Positions 1 to 8,552 of a stretch of 64,000 nucleotides of DNA are shown here, one piece after another. Location of the stretch: assembly GCF_003026105.1 (NCBI RefSeq), contig NZ_PYNW01000002.1, forward strand, positions 186,001-250,000, given 5' to 3'. Origin of the DNA: Photobacterium sp. GB-56. GTDB taxonomy: Bacteria; Pseudomonadota; Gammaproteobacteria; Enterobacterales; Vibrionaceae. The position numbers and the translations under genes are program-made. The notes under the pieces are model-generated. The model had not been told where the DNA came from. It did no database searches and worked only from the letters and a program-made list of their open reading frames with translations. Position 1 is the first letter of the stretch, and each line of letters starts with the position of its first letter.

Positions 1-1
1 T

Positions 2-574
2 CATGGTTGGACTGTAGTGTACTGGGCGTGGTGGATTTCATGGTCTCCATTTGTAGGTTCATTTATTGCTCGTATCTCAAAAGGTCGAACTATCCGTGAA
101 TTCTTAATTGCTGTCTTGATTGTGCCTACCGTGGTTACCACTGTTTGGATGTCAGTATTCGGCGGTCAAGCAATTCACCAAGTGATGGATGGCATTGGAT
201 CTTTAGGTAAAAATGGTATTACTGAAGTTTCACTTGCTATGTTCCAAATGTTTGATGCCTTACCACTCGGTACTATCTTATCTTTTATTGGTATTTGTTT
301 AGTTTTAGTTTTCTTTATTACTTCTTCAGACTCAGGTTCTCTGGTTATCGATAGTATTACTGCAGGTGGTAAAGTTGATAATCCAGTAACGCAACGTGTA
401 TTTTGGGCTATTATAGAAGGTTTAATTGCGATTGCATTGTTGTGGGTAGGAGGTACCCAAGCAATTCAAGCGCTTCAAGCGGGTACCATTTCAACGGCAC
501 TTCCGTTTACCATTATATTGTTGCTGATGTGTGTCAGCTTAATGCTTGGCTTTAGAACCGAAAAGTACAAGTAA
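2..574 (+). CDS. BCCT family betaine/carnitine/choline transporter, C-terminal part (5' truncated)
   Basis: Inner-membrane, ion-coupled uptake of quaternary ammonium compounds such as glycine betaine, used for osmoprotection in this family. The frame is open from base 2, so the gene begins outside the window. The visible 190 residues hold the family signature: a Trp-rich WWISWSP stretch, then the FIARISKGRTIREF loop, and four hydrophobic helices, one carrying the TSSDSGS motif. The end is abrupt after a last helix, with only a short basic tail. A hairpin terminator follows. The substrate cannot be assigned from this fragment. Confidence 0.93.
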   Translation, partial: HGWTVVYWAWWISWSPFVGSFIARISKGRTIREFLIAVLIVPTVVTTVWMSVFGGQAIHQVMDGIGSLGKNGITEVSLAMFQMFDALPLGTILSFIGICLVLVFFITSSDSGSLVIDSITAGGKVDNPVTQRVFWAIIEGLIAIALLWVGGTQAIQALQAGTISTALPFTIILLLMCVSLMLGFRTEKYK

Positions 575-606
575 TTATCAAGGGTGATTTAGCCTAAAAT
601 GGTAAT

Positions 607-640
607 AAAAACCGCAGTGTTCATACTGCGGTTTTTTTTT
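607..640. terminator. Bidirectional rho-independent terminator
   Basis: Stem AAAACCGCAG / CTGCGGTTTT with a run of nine T on the plus strand and A residues on the other side. It ends the BCCT gene, and the minus-strand exonuclease stop codon (639-641) lies in its T run, so both converging transcripts can use it. Confidence 0.85.
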
Positions 641-1388
641 ATTCCCAAATTTGCTCAATTGGCGTATCGGGGGGGAAGTGATATGCGATTTGAGCTTGTA
701 ATAGCTCAGCTGTCGCTAAGGCATCTGTTAACGCGTGATGAGGTTGGTAAGCGGGTAATCCATATCGAATTCTACATTTCCCTAATCGAACTGAACCTGG
801 CTTTTTCCCTTTTAATCTCGCCCAAATACTACTGTATTGCTGGTTTTGGATAAATGATTCAAGCGCTAAAGTATCAACAACAGGAAACTGGATACCTTCG
901 TTTAATCGCACTCGTAATGCCTTATCCATAAACTGTCGTTCGATGGCTTTGTAATGCACCACTACGACTTTACCTGCTAAAGAATCTAATACCGCTTCTA
1001 AAATTCGACGTATATCTGGCGCCGTTTGTACATCTGAGTGTGTAATACCATGAATGATGACGGAGTCTTCATCTAGTTTTGCTTTTGGCTTTACCACCCA
1101 ATGCTGTGATTGTCTGCAATAAATACGATTGATGGTGAAGGGAACAAGCCCGACACTAATAATGTCATCTTTGTTAGCATTGAGCCCTGTTGTTTCAAAA
1201 TCTAAAGCAACAAATTCAATGTCCTTTAATGGGGTATCACCACTAAAAATACCATGTTGATAATATTGTTTAATTCGTTGGTCTTTAGCATCATGGGCAA
1301 GTTCCGCAAACTTTGTTTGCCAATCCACTATCGGAGTATTACGAATGAAGTGGGTTGATGATGTTTTTTTGAATACTTCTCTAAACAT
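639..1388 (-). CDS. DnaQ-like 3'-5' exonuclease (DEDD family)
   Basis: A 249-residue exonuclease of the DNA polymerase III epsilon superfamily. Motif I is D63-F-E65 in ALDFETTG. Motif III is H217 to D222 in HHALTD. In motif II the usual Asp is Glu150, in the sequence HYKAIERQF, so the metal-binding set is D-E-E-D with a general-base His. The first 55 residues are an extension typical of the polymerase-independent relatives. The start has a GGTGAG ribosome site. It lies 12 bp downstream of the CNB-CBS-DUF294 gene, so the two are probably co-transcribed. The true substrate is not known. Confidence 0.88.
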   Translation of the reverse strand: MFREVFKKTSSTHFIRNTPIVDWQTKFAELAHDAKDQRIKQYYQHGIFSGDTPLKDIEFVALDFETTGLNANKDDIISVGLVPFTINRIYCRQSQHWVVKPKAKLDEDSVIIHGITHSDVQTAPDIRRILEAVLDSLAGKVVVVHYKAIERQFMDKALRVRLNEGIQFPVVDTLALESFIQNQQYSSIWARLKGKKPGSVRLGKCRIRYGLPAYQPHHALTDALATAELLQAQIAYHFPPDTPIEQIWE

Positions 1389-1400
1389 GCTTTCTCACCC

Positions 1401-3278
1401 TTATCGTGTTGCTTGATAGCGATATTTCACGAAGTTTTGGGCTTTACTTAAAATTTGAAAAGCATCTTTAAGATTACGGCGTTCAAAATCGGACATATTT
1501 TCAGGCTCAATACTATTATCAGGCTCTTGCCCTTCTTCAACATCCAACGCTTGATGGCGAATACGGACTAATGAAATATATTCCATGGCATCGCGAAGAT
1601 CTTGAGCCCGTCCAGGTGGTAAAATTCCACTTTCAATAATATCGTCCAAACGTTCGAGCGAATTTTGTGAACGTGAACCTACCGCAAGGGCATGGACACG
1701 AATCAAATCTGCTAATGGCGCTGTACCACGACGTTTTAGATTAATCGAGTTATTATGACGTCCATCTTTTTCCATTACGAAATCTTTAAAGAAGCCTAAT
1801 GGTGGCGTGCGATTGATTGCGTTGCGTGCAAGGCAAGCTAAAAAGCGAGGGCTGTTACGGGCACGACGAACAATAAAACCATTAAGTTGTTTAGCCCAAC
1901 GTAATCTGCCCCAAACACCGCCTAAGTCAAAAAAGATAGAGCTATTTAATAACGCTTGAGGTTTTGGATTATCAATCCAATCAGCAAAACATTGTTCCCA
2001 TTCATGTCGGGTTTTTCGCCATTCTGGATTTGTCGCCATAATGCCGCCAGTACAATAGGCATAACCACATGCAGCAAGGCCATCACAAACAAAAGTCGCA
2101 AGTGCTTCAAAGTACGCATTATGTTTATCATGATCGAAGGAATTATCTAAAATAATGGCGTTATCTTGGTCTGTGACGATGAGTTGTTCATCTCGTGCCA
2201 TAGAGCCTAAGGCCAAGAAACAGTATTGAATAGGTGGTGGACCGAGCTTTTCTTCTGCTAATTCTAATAAACGCTGTTTAAAGCTGCGTCCAATTTCTGC
2301 CATTGCGCTGCCAATCATGTGCGAGTTAGCGTCTTCATTAACCATGCGCACAAAGCAGTCTTTAACTTGTGCTGATAATTGAATGAGCTCTTCTACAGAT
2401 TGCTGCTGATAAATACTACTAACGAGAAGTAAGCTATTTTGCGATTCATAGCGAACAATATCAGAAACGCTAATAACACCTATTGGTTGTTTGTTTCTAA
2501 GTACAGGCAAATGGTGAATGTTATAACGCAGCATAGTCAGCATCGCTTCAAATACATAGGCATTATGATCGAGTGTAATGGGTTCTGCTGTCATGACTGA
2601 AGAAACAGGCTTTGAGGTTGAAATACCTTCGGCTAATACTCGGGTACATAAATCACGATCAGTAATAATTCCCGTGACATAATCGTTTTCATCATCGTCA
2701 TCGGTAGCATTACTGTCACTGAGTAATAATGCAGAAACGCCTTCTTCAGCCATTGTTTGTGCTGCCGTTTGAATGGTTTCGTTTTGATCAATGATGACGG
2801 CATCACGAGTGATCAAAGTTCTTAGTTTTGATGTCGTCAGATCATTTTCATCATGTTGGCTTGATACGGCATGACGTAAACGAGCCCCATCTTCAACTTC
2901 AACGAAATCCGCAAAGCTATCGTATTTATCGCAAAGTTCAATAAATAGAGTATTGGGAATACAGTAGAGTAGAGTATCTTCTAGCGCTTTTGCTGGCATT
3001 CGGACTCGGTTGTTCATCAACAAGCCCATTTGGCCGAAAATATCACCTTCATCAAGACGATTGTAGAGCTCGCCCTTACGGCGGTATATTTCAACAGCAC
3101 CACTTCGAATTAAAAACAGATCATGAATGCTATCGCCAGTATTCAATATCATGGTGCTCGCACGGTAATAAGCGACTTCGACTTCAAGAGCAAGTTGATG
3201 AAGTTGCTCTTCTGGCAAAGTATCAAAAGGCGGATACTGTGAGATAAAATTGAGAATTTCTATTTGTTCCGCTTCCAT
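1401..3278 (-). CDS. CNB-CBS-DUF294 putative nucleotidyltransferase / signalling protein
   Basis: A 625-residue cytoplasmic protein with four parts: a cyclic-nucleotide-binding-like beta barrel (about 15-130), two CBS domains (about 155-285), a DUF294 nucleotidyltransferase-like domain (about 310-460) and its alpha-helical C-terminal partner (about 480-620). The DUF294 domain keeps the GSMARDEQ and TDQD pattern resembling the GlnD-type active site. CBS domains usually bind adenine nucleotides, so an energy-sensing role is plausible. It is first in a two-gene unit with the exonuclease. In vibrios this pair often sits near acetate genes; here the neighbour is a BCCT transporter. Confidence 0.88.
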   Translation of the reverse strand: MEAEQIEILNFISQYPPFDTLPEEQLHQLALEVEVAYYRASTMILNTGDSIHDLFLIRSGAVEIYRRKGELYNRLDEGDIFGQMGLLMNNRVRMPAKALEDTLLYCIPNTLFIELCDKYDSFADFVEVEDGARLRHAVSSQHDENDLTTSKLRTLITRDAVIIDQNETIQTAAQTMAEEGVSALLLSDSNATDDDDENDYVTGIITDRDLCTRVLAEGISTSKPVSSVMTAEPITLDHNAYVFEAMLTMLRYNIHHLPVLRNKQPIGVISVSDIVRYESQNSLLLVSSIYQQQSVEELIQLSAQVKDCFVRMVNEDANSHMIGSAMAEIGRSFKQRLLELAEEKLGPPPIQYCFLALGSMARDEQLIVTDQDNAIILDNSFDHDKHNAYFEALATFVCDGLAACGYAYCTGGIMATNPEWRKTRHEWEQCFADWIDNPKPQALLNSSIFFDLGGVWGRLRWAKQLNGFIVRRARNSPRFLACLARNAINRTPPLGFFKDFVMEKDGRHNNSINLKRRGTAPLADLIRVHALAVGSRSQNSLERLDDIIESGILPPGRAQDLRDAMEYISLVRIRHQALDVEEGQEPDNSIEPENMSDFERRNLKDAFQILSKAQNFVKYRYQATR

Positions 3279-4011
3279 TACATCTTCCGTTATTTAAGGC
3301 AAGTATTTAGTTGGCGTTGGGTATTCAATGATCTATTGCTTATTAAAGCTAAGAAAGCGATTAAGTAATAGATAGATGAAAGTTTAACGTATAAATGAGG
3401 TTAAAGCATACGGAAGAGGAATTAAACGCTTGTCACGGCTACAAGCGTAAAAGATAGGTCAAATTATTCTGAAAATTGAATTACATCAAGAGATAAGCAA
3501 TACAGCCGCTACCGATAGGCGCGCCCCAGAGAAAAAACACGCTTCAATTTTGCTTTCAGTTACCTCATCAATCTCATCATATTTTACTGTTAGAAACGAA
3601 ACGGCAAAACCTACCGAAATTGCAAAAAGAAGAACAGCAAGATCAAATAAAAAGGCTTGAATCCATGTACATTACATACCTTAGTTAAATAACGTAATAA
3701 TATATAATGATGAGATCTTGCCGACAAAAATAGCATAGATAATCATCCGTATTTAAGTCGTTTCTTTTAAATAATGAGACAAAAGTATCTTCGCAGTAGC
3801 TATCTATTTTCATCGAAGAGAGCTGATAAAACGTCATTAATAACGTTAATCATGGAGATTGCATTTATGCCATATAATGAACTGAAAATACTTTAAATCT
3901 AGATGATTGTATTATCAATATTCGTCGTATTTGTATTAGGCTTTAATAAACAACATAACGATGAATATGAATGGAAGCATAATCTTAGATATCTGACGAT
4001 GGGGTATCCGT
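3279..4011. other. Gene-poor intergenic region
   Basis: 733 bases without an intact gene. It must contain the promoters of the minus-strand nucleotidyltransferase gene and of the plus-strand kinase gene. The only coding signal I see is the broken membrane-protein relic at 3481-3672. The rest is AT-rich with no hairpin terminator or operator I can recognise. Confidence 0.6.
3481..3672 (-). pseudogene. Probable decayed small membrane protein gene
   Basis: The minus strand reads as protein in two frames that join at a run of six T. The upstream frame gives a hydrophobic segment (FLFDLAVLLFAISVGFAV) followed by a charged linker (KYDEIDEVTESKIEA). The downstream frame gives a second hydrophobic segment (FFLWGAPIGSG and onward) ending at a stop at 3481-3483. 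A possible start at about 3672 is in a third frame, near a run of five T. Two one-base indels would restore a two-helix protein of about 60 residues. The family is not recognised. Chance open frames are the alternative. Confidence 0.45.
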
Positions 4012-4926
4012 GTGAGAATTGTTTTCTTTGGTGAAGCGCTTGTTGAAATAAATAACACGACTAAGTATGCAACGTATGGTGGAGATGTACCCAATACAGC
4101 CTTGTATTTGTCTCGGCTTGGACAATCTCGAGCTATTTCTGTCAGTTATGCGACTGCCGTAGGGACTGATAAGTTATCACTATCATTATTATCGTGTTGG
4201 CAGCAAGAAGGCATTGATACGAGTTTAGTCCGGTATCTTTCGACTAAATTCCCTGATCTTTGTTATATCGAGACAGATAGAGAAGGGCACTGTTACCGCC
4301 ATTTTTGGAATAAAGATAATGCTGCTCGTTATTACTTTTCAAGGGAGTCATCACCACTTGAAATAGCATTAAGTAACTATAACTATCATGCTATTTATAT
4401 CAGTGCAGTAAGCTTTGCATTATTAACCGATGAAGCAAAAGCAGCGTTATTGGTACTGTTAGAAAAATATAAAATAGATGGCGGCAAAGTCTATTTTGAT
4501 AATCGATATCGGCCTCATATGTGGACACCACAGCAAGCAAGATACTGGATATGTCAGTTATTACCATATATAGACATTGCTTTCATTGAGATAAAAGACG
4601 AACAACGAATCTGGGGCACTAGCTTTGACATTATTGAACGCTATAGTCACTCGAACTGCTGTGAATTAGTTATTAAACAATATAGCGACCACCCGATAAG
4701 CGATCTTAAAGCCCTTCATACTCAAATGAAGATATCTGTGATCCAACCAATAGGGCAGACGACGGATTATATTGCAGATAATGCGTTTATTGCAGGATAT
4801 CTGGCCGGAAGGATTAGCGGTAAAAGCATTCGCCATTCACTTAATCTTGGAAAAGAGCTGACTTTAAAAGTACAGACTCATTCTAAAGCAGTGATCCCTG
4901 CTGCAGCAATGCGAGATATGATGTAA
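4012..4926 (+). CDS. PfkB-family sugar kinase, KdgK-like, with eroded active site
   Basis: A 304-residue ribokinase-fold protein that aligns along its length with 2-keto-3-deoxygluconate kinase: the GGDVPNTALYLSRLG substrate motif (about 24-38), YIETDREG, and FDNRYRPHMW (about 163-172). The family's C-terminal GAGD signature, which carries the catalytic Asp and the anion hole, reads I254-A-D-N257 here, so the catalytic Asp is Asn and a key Gly is Asp. The upstream VKRG-type ATP-site strand is also changed (VIKQYS). The frame is intact. It may be a catalytically dead or repurposed kinase. The gene is isolated, with no uronate-catabolism neighbours. Confidence 0.82.
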   Translation: MRIVFFGEALVEINNTTKYATYGGDVPNTALYLSRLGQSRAISVSYATAVGTDKLSLSLLSCWQQEGIDTSLVRYLSTKFPDLCYIETDREGHCYRHFWNKDNAARYYFSRESSPLEIALSNYNYHAIYISAVSFALLTDEAKAALLVLLEKYKIDGGKVYFDNRYRPHMWTPQQARYWICQLLPYIDIAFIEIKDEQRIWGTSFDIIERYSHSNCCELVIKQYSDHPISDLKALHTQMKISVIQPIGQTTDYIADNAFIAGYLAGRISGKSIRHSLNLGKELTLKVQTHSKAVIPAAAMRDMM

Positions 4927-5026
4927 CGCAATGATGTTTTTACATCTTATGATGACCAAATCACAGGCTGAATCATATAATTTGGTTGTAAAATAATCGC
5001 TTAGCATTATTTTTTAAAAAATAGTA

Positions 5027-5054
5027 TTGACTCAAAAGCTACATTACGTAGAAT
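5027..5054 (+). promoter_or_regulatory. Probable sigma70 promoter of the tRNA cluster
   Basis: TTGACT (5027-5032), a 16-bp spacer and TAGAAT (5049-5054), followed by a GC-rich discriminator (GCACCCC) of the kind found at stringently controlled stable-RNA promoters. It lies about 45 bp upstream of tRNA-Cys. Confidence 0.6.
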
Positions 5055-5099
5055 GCACCCCATACCGAAGAGCAACTCACTCCTCGGTGTGAACAAAAT

Positions 5100-5173
5100 G
5101 GCGCGTTGGCAGAGTGGCTATGCAGCGGATTGCAAATCCGTGGACCTCGGTTCGACTCCGGGACGCGCCTCCA
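5100..5173 (+). tRNA. tRNA-Cys (GCA)
   Basis: A 74-base cloverleaf. Acceptor strands GGCGCGT and ACGCGCC pair, the anticodon loop is TTGCAAA, the T loop is GGTTCGACTCC, the discriminator is T and the CCA is encoded. First gene of a four-tRNA unit. Confidence 0.96.
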
Positions 5174-5193
5174 TTCTCTTTTGAGAATATTAT

Positions 5194-5269
5194 GCGACAC
5201 TAGCTCAGCTGGTAGAGCGCAACCTTGCCAAGGTTGAGGTCACGAGTTCGAACCTCGTGTGTCGCTCCA
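5194..5269 (+). tRNA. tRNA-Gly (GCC)
   Basis: A 76-base cloverleaf. Acceptor GCGACAC pairs with GTGTCGC, the anticodon loop is TTGCCAA, the T arm is CACGAGTTCGAACCTCGTG, the discriminator is T and the CCA is encoded. It lies 20 bases after tRNA-Cys. Confidence 0.96.
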
Positions 5270-5335
5270 AATTAAAAGATATGGCGAATAAGCGGTATCT
5301 ATAGATGGTGTCTTACCCATCGCAAGTAATTGCGT

Positions 5336-5422
5336 GCCCTGGTGGTGGAATTGGTAGACACAAGGGATTTAAAATCCCTCGGCGTTCGCGCTGTGCCGGT
5401 TCAAGTCCGGCCCGGGGCACCA
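5336..5422 (+). tRNA. tRNA-Leu (TAA), copy 1
   Basis: An 87-base class II tRNA with a long variable arm (CGGCGTTCGCGCTG) and anticodon loop TTTAAAA. Acceptor GCCCTGG pairs with CCGGGGC using one G-U pair, followed by A and encoded CCA. Its sequence is identical to copy 2. Confidence 0.96.
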
Positions 5423-5525
5423 TCTTTATTTTACCTATTAGGTAAAAAAGAAAAAATAGAATTAAAAGATATAGCGAATAAGCGATATCTACAGATGGTG
5501 TCTTACCCATCGCAAGTAATTGCGT

Positions 5526-5612
5526 GCCCTGGTGGTGGAATTGGTAGACACAAGGGATTTAAAATCCCTCGGCGTTCGCGCTGTGCCGGTTCAAGTCCGG
5601 CCCGGGGCACCA
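5526..5612 (+). tRNA. tRNA-Leu (TAA), copy 2
   Basis: An 87-base tRNA identical to the copy 190 bases upstream, with the same 5' flanking spacer apart from a few substitutions. A terminator follows 10 bases later. Confidence 0.96.
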
Positions 5613-5621
5613 TCTATAAAG

Positions 5622-5650
5622 AAAGCTCATCATTAGATGAGCTTTTTTTT
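5622..5650 (+). terminator. Rho-independent terminator of the tRNA cluster
   Basis: Stem AAGCTCATC / GATGAGCTT with a four-base loop, then eight T. Ends the Cys-Gly-Leu-Leu transcript. Confidence 0.85.
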
Positions 5651-5674
5651 CGTCTGTAATGTGAGTACATCAAA

Positions 5675-5700
5675 TAAAAAAGAGCCGAAAGGCTCTTTTT
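5675..5700 (-). terminator. Terminator of the DUF3012 lipoprotein gene
   Basis: Stem AAGAGCC, GAAA tetraloop, GGCTCTT. The minus-strand copy continues into six T. It sits directly downstream of the lipoprotein stop codon. Confidence 0.75.
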
Positions 5701-5702
5701 TG

Positions 5703-5891
5703 TTATTTATCGCTATCAGTGCCGAAACGAATGATGCAACTTTTAGCAAATTCGGTTGCTTCGTTCGCTGTCCAATCACCTTTTGGTTTTTCTTTTAATT
5801 GGTTACACCAATCTTCACTGCCCACTTCCGGTGTACATGCAGAAAGTAATGTTACAGCACCTAATAAAATAAATAACTTCTTCATAAACAT
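5703..5891 (-). CDS. Small lipoprotein, DUF3012 family
   Basis: A 62-residue secreted lipoprotein: two basic residues, a hydrophobic stretch (LFILLGAVTLL) and a lipobox LLSAC with the modified Cys at 19, followed by a 43-residue mature part with two further Cys (in DWCNQLKEKPKGDW and KSCII). The mature sequence matches the short, Vibrionaceae-rich DUF3012 family. Function unknown. Translation may start at the first Met or at Met3. The gene stands alone between the tRNA cluster and pxpA. Confidence 0.85.
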   Translation of the reverse strand: MFMKKLFILLGAVTLLSACTPEVGSEDWCNQLKEKPKGDWTANEATEFAKSCIIRFGTDSDK

Positions 5892-6131
5892 CCTTTATTA
5901 CTGATTAATTATCAGCTTCAGCGTTAAATTTCTGCGATTACTCACAATGCCGTAAGAATGGCTGAAAGGTCACGTATTAGCAAATTTTAAAAAGTGTTTT
6001 ATGTGATAATTATGTAATATTTCAATAACAAAGTAAAAGGCTGGTTTGCTAAATACCAATACTCTGATGCTTCGGAGGGCTAAGATAATTATTGATAGTC
6101 CGTGATTTGGCATGATTGTAAGGAGGGCATG

Positions 6132-6887
6132 ATGAAATTAAATTGTGATATGGGCGAAAGTTTTGGTGCTTGGAATATGGGAGATGATGCAGCAGTGATG
6201 CCATGGATCAATATGGCGAATATTGCGTGCGGTTTTCATGCATCCGATCCGACAGTGATGGCAAGAACGATTGCTTTAGCTAAACATCATGATGTGATCA
6301 TAGGTGCTCACCCTGGGTATAATGATAAAGAAGGGTTTGGACGACGGCCTATTCCCCATACGTTGGATGAAATCAGTCATAGTGTGGCTTACCAAGTCGG
6401 GGCGCTAGATGCGTTATGTCGGCTGAATGCTGTATCTATTACGTATGTGAAGCCTCATGGCGCGTTATATAACCAAATGATGCAAGATCCTGAAATTTTC
6501 GAAGTCATTGTTTCAACGATCGCAAAACTTAATACTTCCCGTGTTCTTCCTCTTTCTCTTATGGTCCTGTCACGAGCAAATAATGAGGCATATATTCAAA
6601 TAGCCAGACAAAAAGGTGTTTCTTTACTTTTTGAAGCGTTTGCAGATAGAGCTTACACAGCCGATGGATTATTAGTTCCACGACATGAAGCTGGTGCAGT
6701 ACATCACCATCCTGATTTGATAAAAGCGCAAGTATTACAACTCGCTCAAGGTAAAGTGAGAACCCAGAGTGGGAAATTATTAACATTACAGGTTGATACC
6801 ATTTGTGTGCATGGTGATAACCCTGAATCAATTGCAACAATTAAAGAGATCGCCCTGTTATTGCAGTCAGCAAATGATAATAAATAG
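6132..6887 (+). CDS. pxpA: 5-oxoprolinase subunit A (LamB/YcsF family)
   Basis: Subunit of the ATP-dependent PxpABC enzyme that opens 5-oxoproline (pyroglutamate) to glutamate. The N terminus MKLNCDMGESFGAW, the ACGFHASDP segment, GAHPGY, KPHGALYN and CVHGDNPESI are the conserved LamB/YcsF blocks. I chose ATG 6132 rather than 6129 or the upstream 6102 because the ribosome site AGGAGGG (6121-6127) is then at a usable distance and the N terminus matches the family. It is first in a compact operon with pxpB 9 bases downstream. Confidence 0.93.
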   Translation: MKLNCDMGESFGAWNMGDDAAVMPWINMANIACGFHASDPTVMARTIALAKHHDVIIGAHPGYNDKEGFGRRPIPHTLDEISHSVAYQVGALDALCRLNAVSITYVKPHGALYNQMMQDPEIFEVIVSTIAKLNTSRVLPLSLMVLSRANNEAYIQIARQKGVSLLFEAFADRAYTADGLLVPRHEAGAVHHHPDLIKAQVLQLAQGKVRTQSGKLLTLQVDTICVHGDNPESIATIKEIALLLQSANDNK

Positions 6888-6896
6888 GACGTTATT

Positions 6897-7595
6897 ATGC
6901 TTATTAGTCGGTTAACTGAATCAGCCATGATGGTGGAATTTGGGCAGAAAATTACCGCTGAAACAACAGCCATGATTGCTGATTACGTGACGTTTATTAA
7001 AACACAATATAGTCGTGAATTAATCGATGTTACTCCCTCGTATACTAAAGTGATGTTACATTTTCGGCTGGACTGTAATTGTTATTCTTTATTGGTTGCG
7101 GCAAGTGAGCAATGGTTTGCTGATCATCGACTAAGTTATAAAGGCTCTCGCCATTCAACATCAAAACTGCATCAATTACCTGTTTATTATCATTCAGATG
7201 TTGCGCCAGATTTAGCTACTGTCGCCGCTCATAGCCAGTTAACAGAGCAACAAGTCATTACTCGACATAGTGATAAAATCTATCAGGTAGGTGCAATAGG
7301 TTTTACTGCTGGGTTTGCTTTTTTATCTTCGGTGGATGCTGAAATCGCAATGCCTAGACTGTTGTCACCTCGGCTTCAAATACCAGCAGGAAGCGTCGGT
7401 ATTGCCGATAACCAAACCGCAATATATCCCGATCAAAGTCCAGGAGGTTGGCATATTATTGGTAATTGTCCGCAATCCTTATTTTTAGCTGATCAGTACC
7501 CGTTATCTATTTTTTCAATTGGCGATCAGGTGCAATTTTTTGCGATCACCAAACAAGAATTTTTAGATCTAGGAGGGCAGTTATGGAAGCGTTAG
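6897..7595 (+). CDS. pxpB: 5-oxoprolinase subunit B (KipI / allophanate hydrolase subunit 1 family)
   Basis: A 232-residue cyclophilin-like subunit of PxpABC. The conserved IDVTPSYTKVML block near residue 43, the HSDKIYQVGAIGFTAGFAFLSSVD block and the PAGSVGIADNQTAIYP block with PGGWHIIG are all present. Its C-terminal 13 bases overlap pxpC, implying coupled translation. Bacterial homologues were once named KipI after a Bacillus kinase inhibitor, but the pxpABC order here points to the oxoprolinase role. Confidence 0.93.
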   Translation: MLISRLTESAMMVEFGQKITAETTAMIADYVTFIKTQYSRELIDVTPSYTKVMLHFRLDCNCYSLLVAASEQWFADHRLSYKGSRHSTSKLHQLPVYYHSDVAPDLATVAAHSQLTEQQVITRHSDKIYQVGAIGFTAGFAFLSSVDAEIAMPRLLSPRLQIPAGSVGIADNQTAIYPDQSPGGWHIIGNCPQSLFLADQYPLSIFSIGDQVQFFAITKQEFLDLGGQLWKR

Positions 7596-8548
7596 AGATC
7601 ATTGAATCAGGGATGCTAATGCAGTTGCAAGATCTCGGTCGATATGGTGTGGCAGAGCATGGATTAAGCCAAGGTGGCGCAATGGATCTTCATGCTTTCT
7701 GCTGGGGGAATTTATTGTTAAATAATGATCCTAATGCAGCTCAAATAGAGATCACATTAGGGCAAGTCAGTTTTAACGTTCTTACCGATTGTACTATCGC
7801 TCTCACTGGTGCTGATATGCAAGCCAAGATTGATGGGAAAAAGGTTATGCCCTGGCAAACAGTACGCTTATTGCGTGGGCAAGTATTGCAGTTAGGCTAT
7901 GCACGTCAGGGGTTAAGAGCATATTTAGCCATTGACGGTGGATTTTGTGTTAAAGAAAGTCTAGGTAGTGTATCGACAGTCGCTAGGAATCATCTGGGCG
8001 GTTTTGATGGTACGGGGCAGTCACTAAAAGAGGGGCAACGACTTTCTAAATATGGTGGAAATAACGTTTATCATTTTCAAGCAGTACCCGCACGCTATAT
8101 ACCCCATTATGCCGAAAAGTTAACGGTATCTATTATTGAATCATATCAAGCAGAGTGGTTTTCTTCACAGCAAAAGCAGCAGTTTTATCAGTCAGAATAT
8201 CAAGTGAGTCAACATAGTGATCGCATGGGCTATCGGCTTGTAGGGGAAAAGATCCTCCCCAATAAGACGACATTGATCTCTCAACCTATAGCAAAGGGAG
8301 CGGTTCAATTTCCTGCATCAGGAGAGCCCATTATTTTACTCAATGATCGACAAACGTTGGGGGGATATCCTATTTTAGGTTGCATTACTCAGCGCGATCT
8401 TAATTTGGTTAGTCAATTAAAACCGGGAGATTCAATCCGATTTTCACCATTAAGCCCAGAGCTATTTGAACTTGAGTTACAGAAATGGTTTACTTTCTGT
8501 CGATTCTTTAATGTTTTCAATTGTGGTAACGAAAAGAAAGAAAGGTGA
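7583..8548 (+). CDS. pxpC: 5-oxoprolinase subunit C (KipA / allophanate hydrolase subunit 2 family)
   Basis: A 321-residue biotin-dependent-carboxylase-like fold protein. It has the family blocks MQLQDLGRYGVAEHGLSQGGAMD, IALTGADM, RAYLAIDGGF, the SVSTVARNHLGGFDG loop, SDRMGYRL and PILGCITQRDL. An AGGAGGG ribosome site lies inside pxpB just before the ATG. The last 15 residues (FFNVFNCGNEKKER) look like a non-conserved tail. The gene ends 4 bases before the cyclotransferase start. Confidence 0.93.
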   Translation: MEALEIIESGMLMQLQDLGRYGVAEHGLSQGGAMDLHAFCWGNLLLNNDPNAAQIEITLGQVSFNVLTDCTIALTGADMQAKIDGKKVMPWQTVRLLRGQVLQLGYARQGLRAYLAIDGGFCVKESLGSVSTVARNHLGGFDGTGQSLKEGQRLSKYGGNNVYHFQAVPARYIPHYAEKLTVSIIESYQAEWFSSQQKQQFYQSEYQVSQHSDRMGYRLVGEKILPNKTTLISQPIAKGAVQFPASGEPIILLNDRQTLGGYPILGCITQRDLNLVSQLKPGDSIRFSPLSPELFELELQKWFTFCRFFNVFNCGNEKKER

Positions 8549-8552
8549 TTGG

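Larger units (their letters stand above)
5270..5614 (+). repeat. Tandem direct repeat containing spacer plus tRNA-Leu
   Basis: Two units offset by 190 bases: about 5270-5424 and 5460-5614. Each has an AATTAAAAGATAT-starting spacer with ATAAGCG, GATGGTGTCTTACCCATCGC and then the tRNA-Leu. The spacers differ at only three or so positions and the tRNAs at none. Confidence 0.85.

Noticed and set aside
5313..5659. Open reading frames of 65-109 codons across the tRNA-Leu copies, on both strands
   Set aside because: They run through tRNA genes and the duplicated spacer; the translations are frame shadows of the tRNA sequence.
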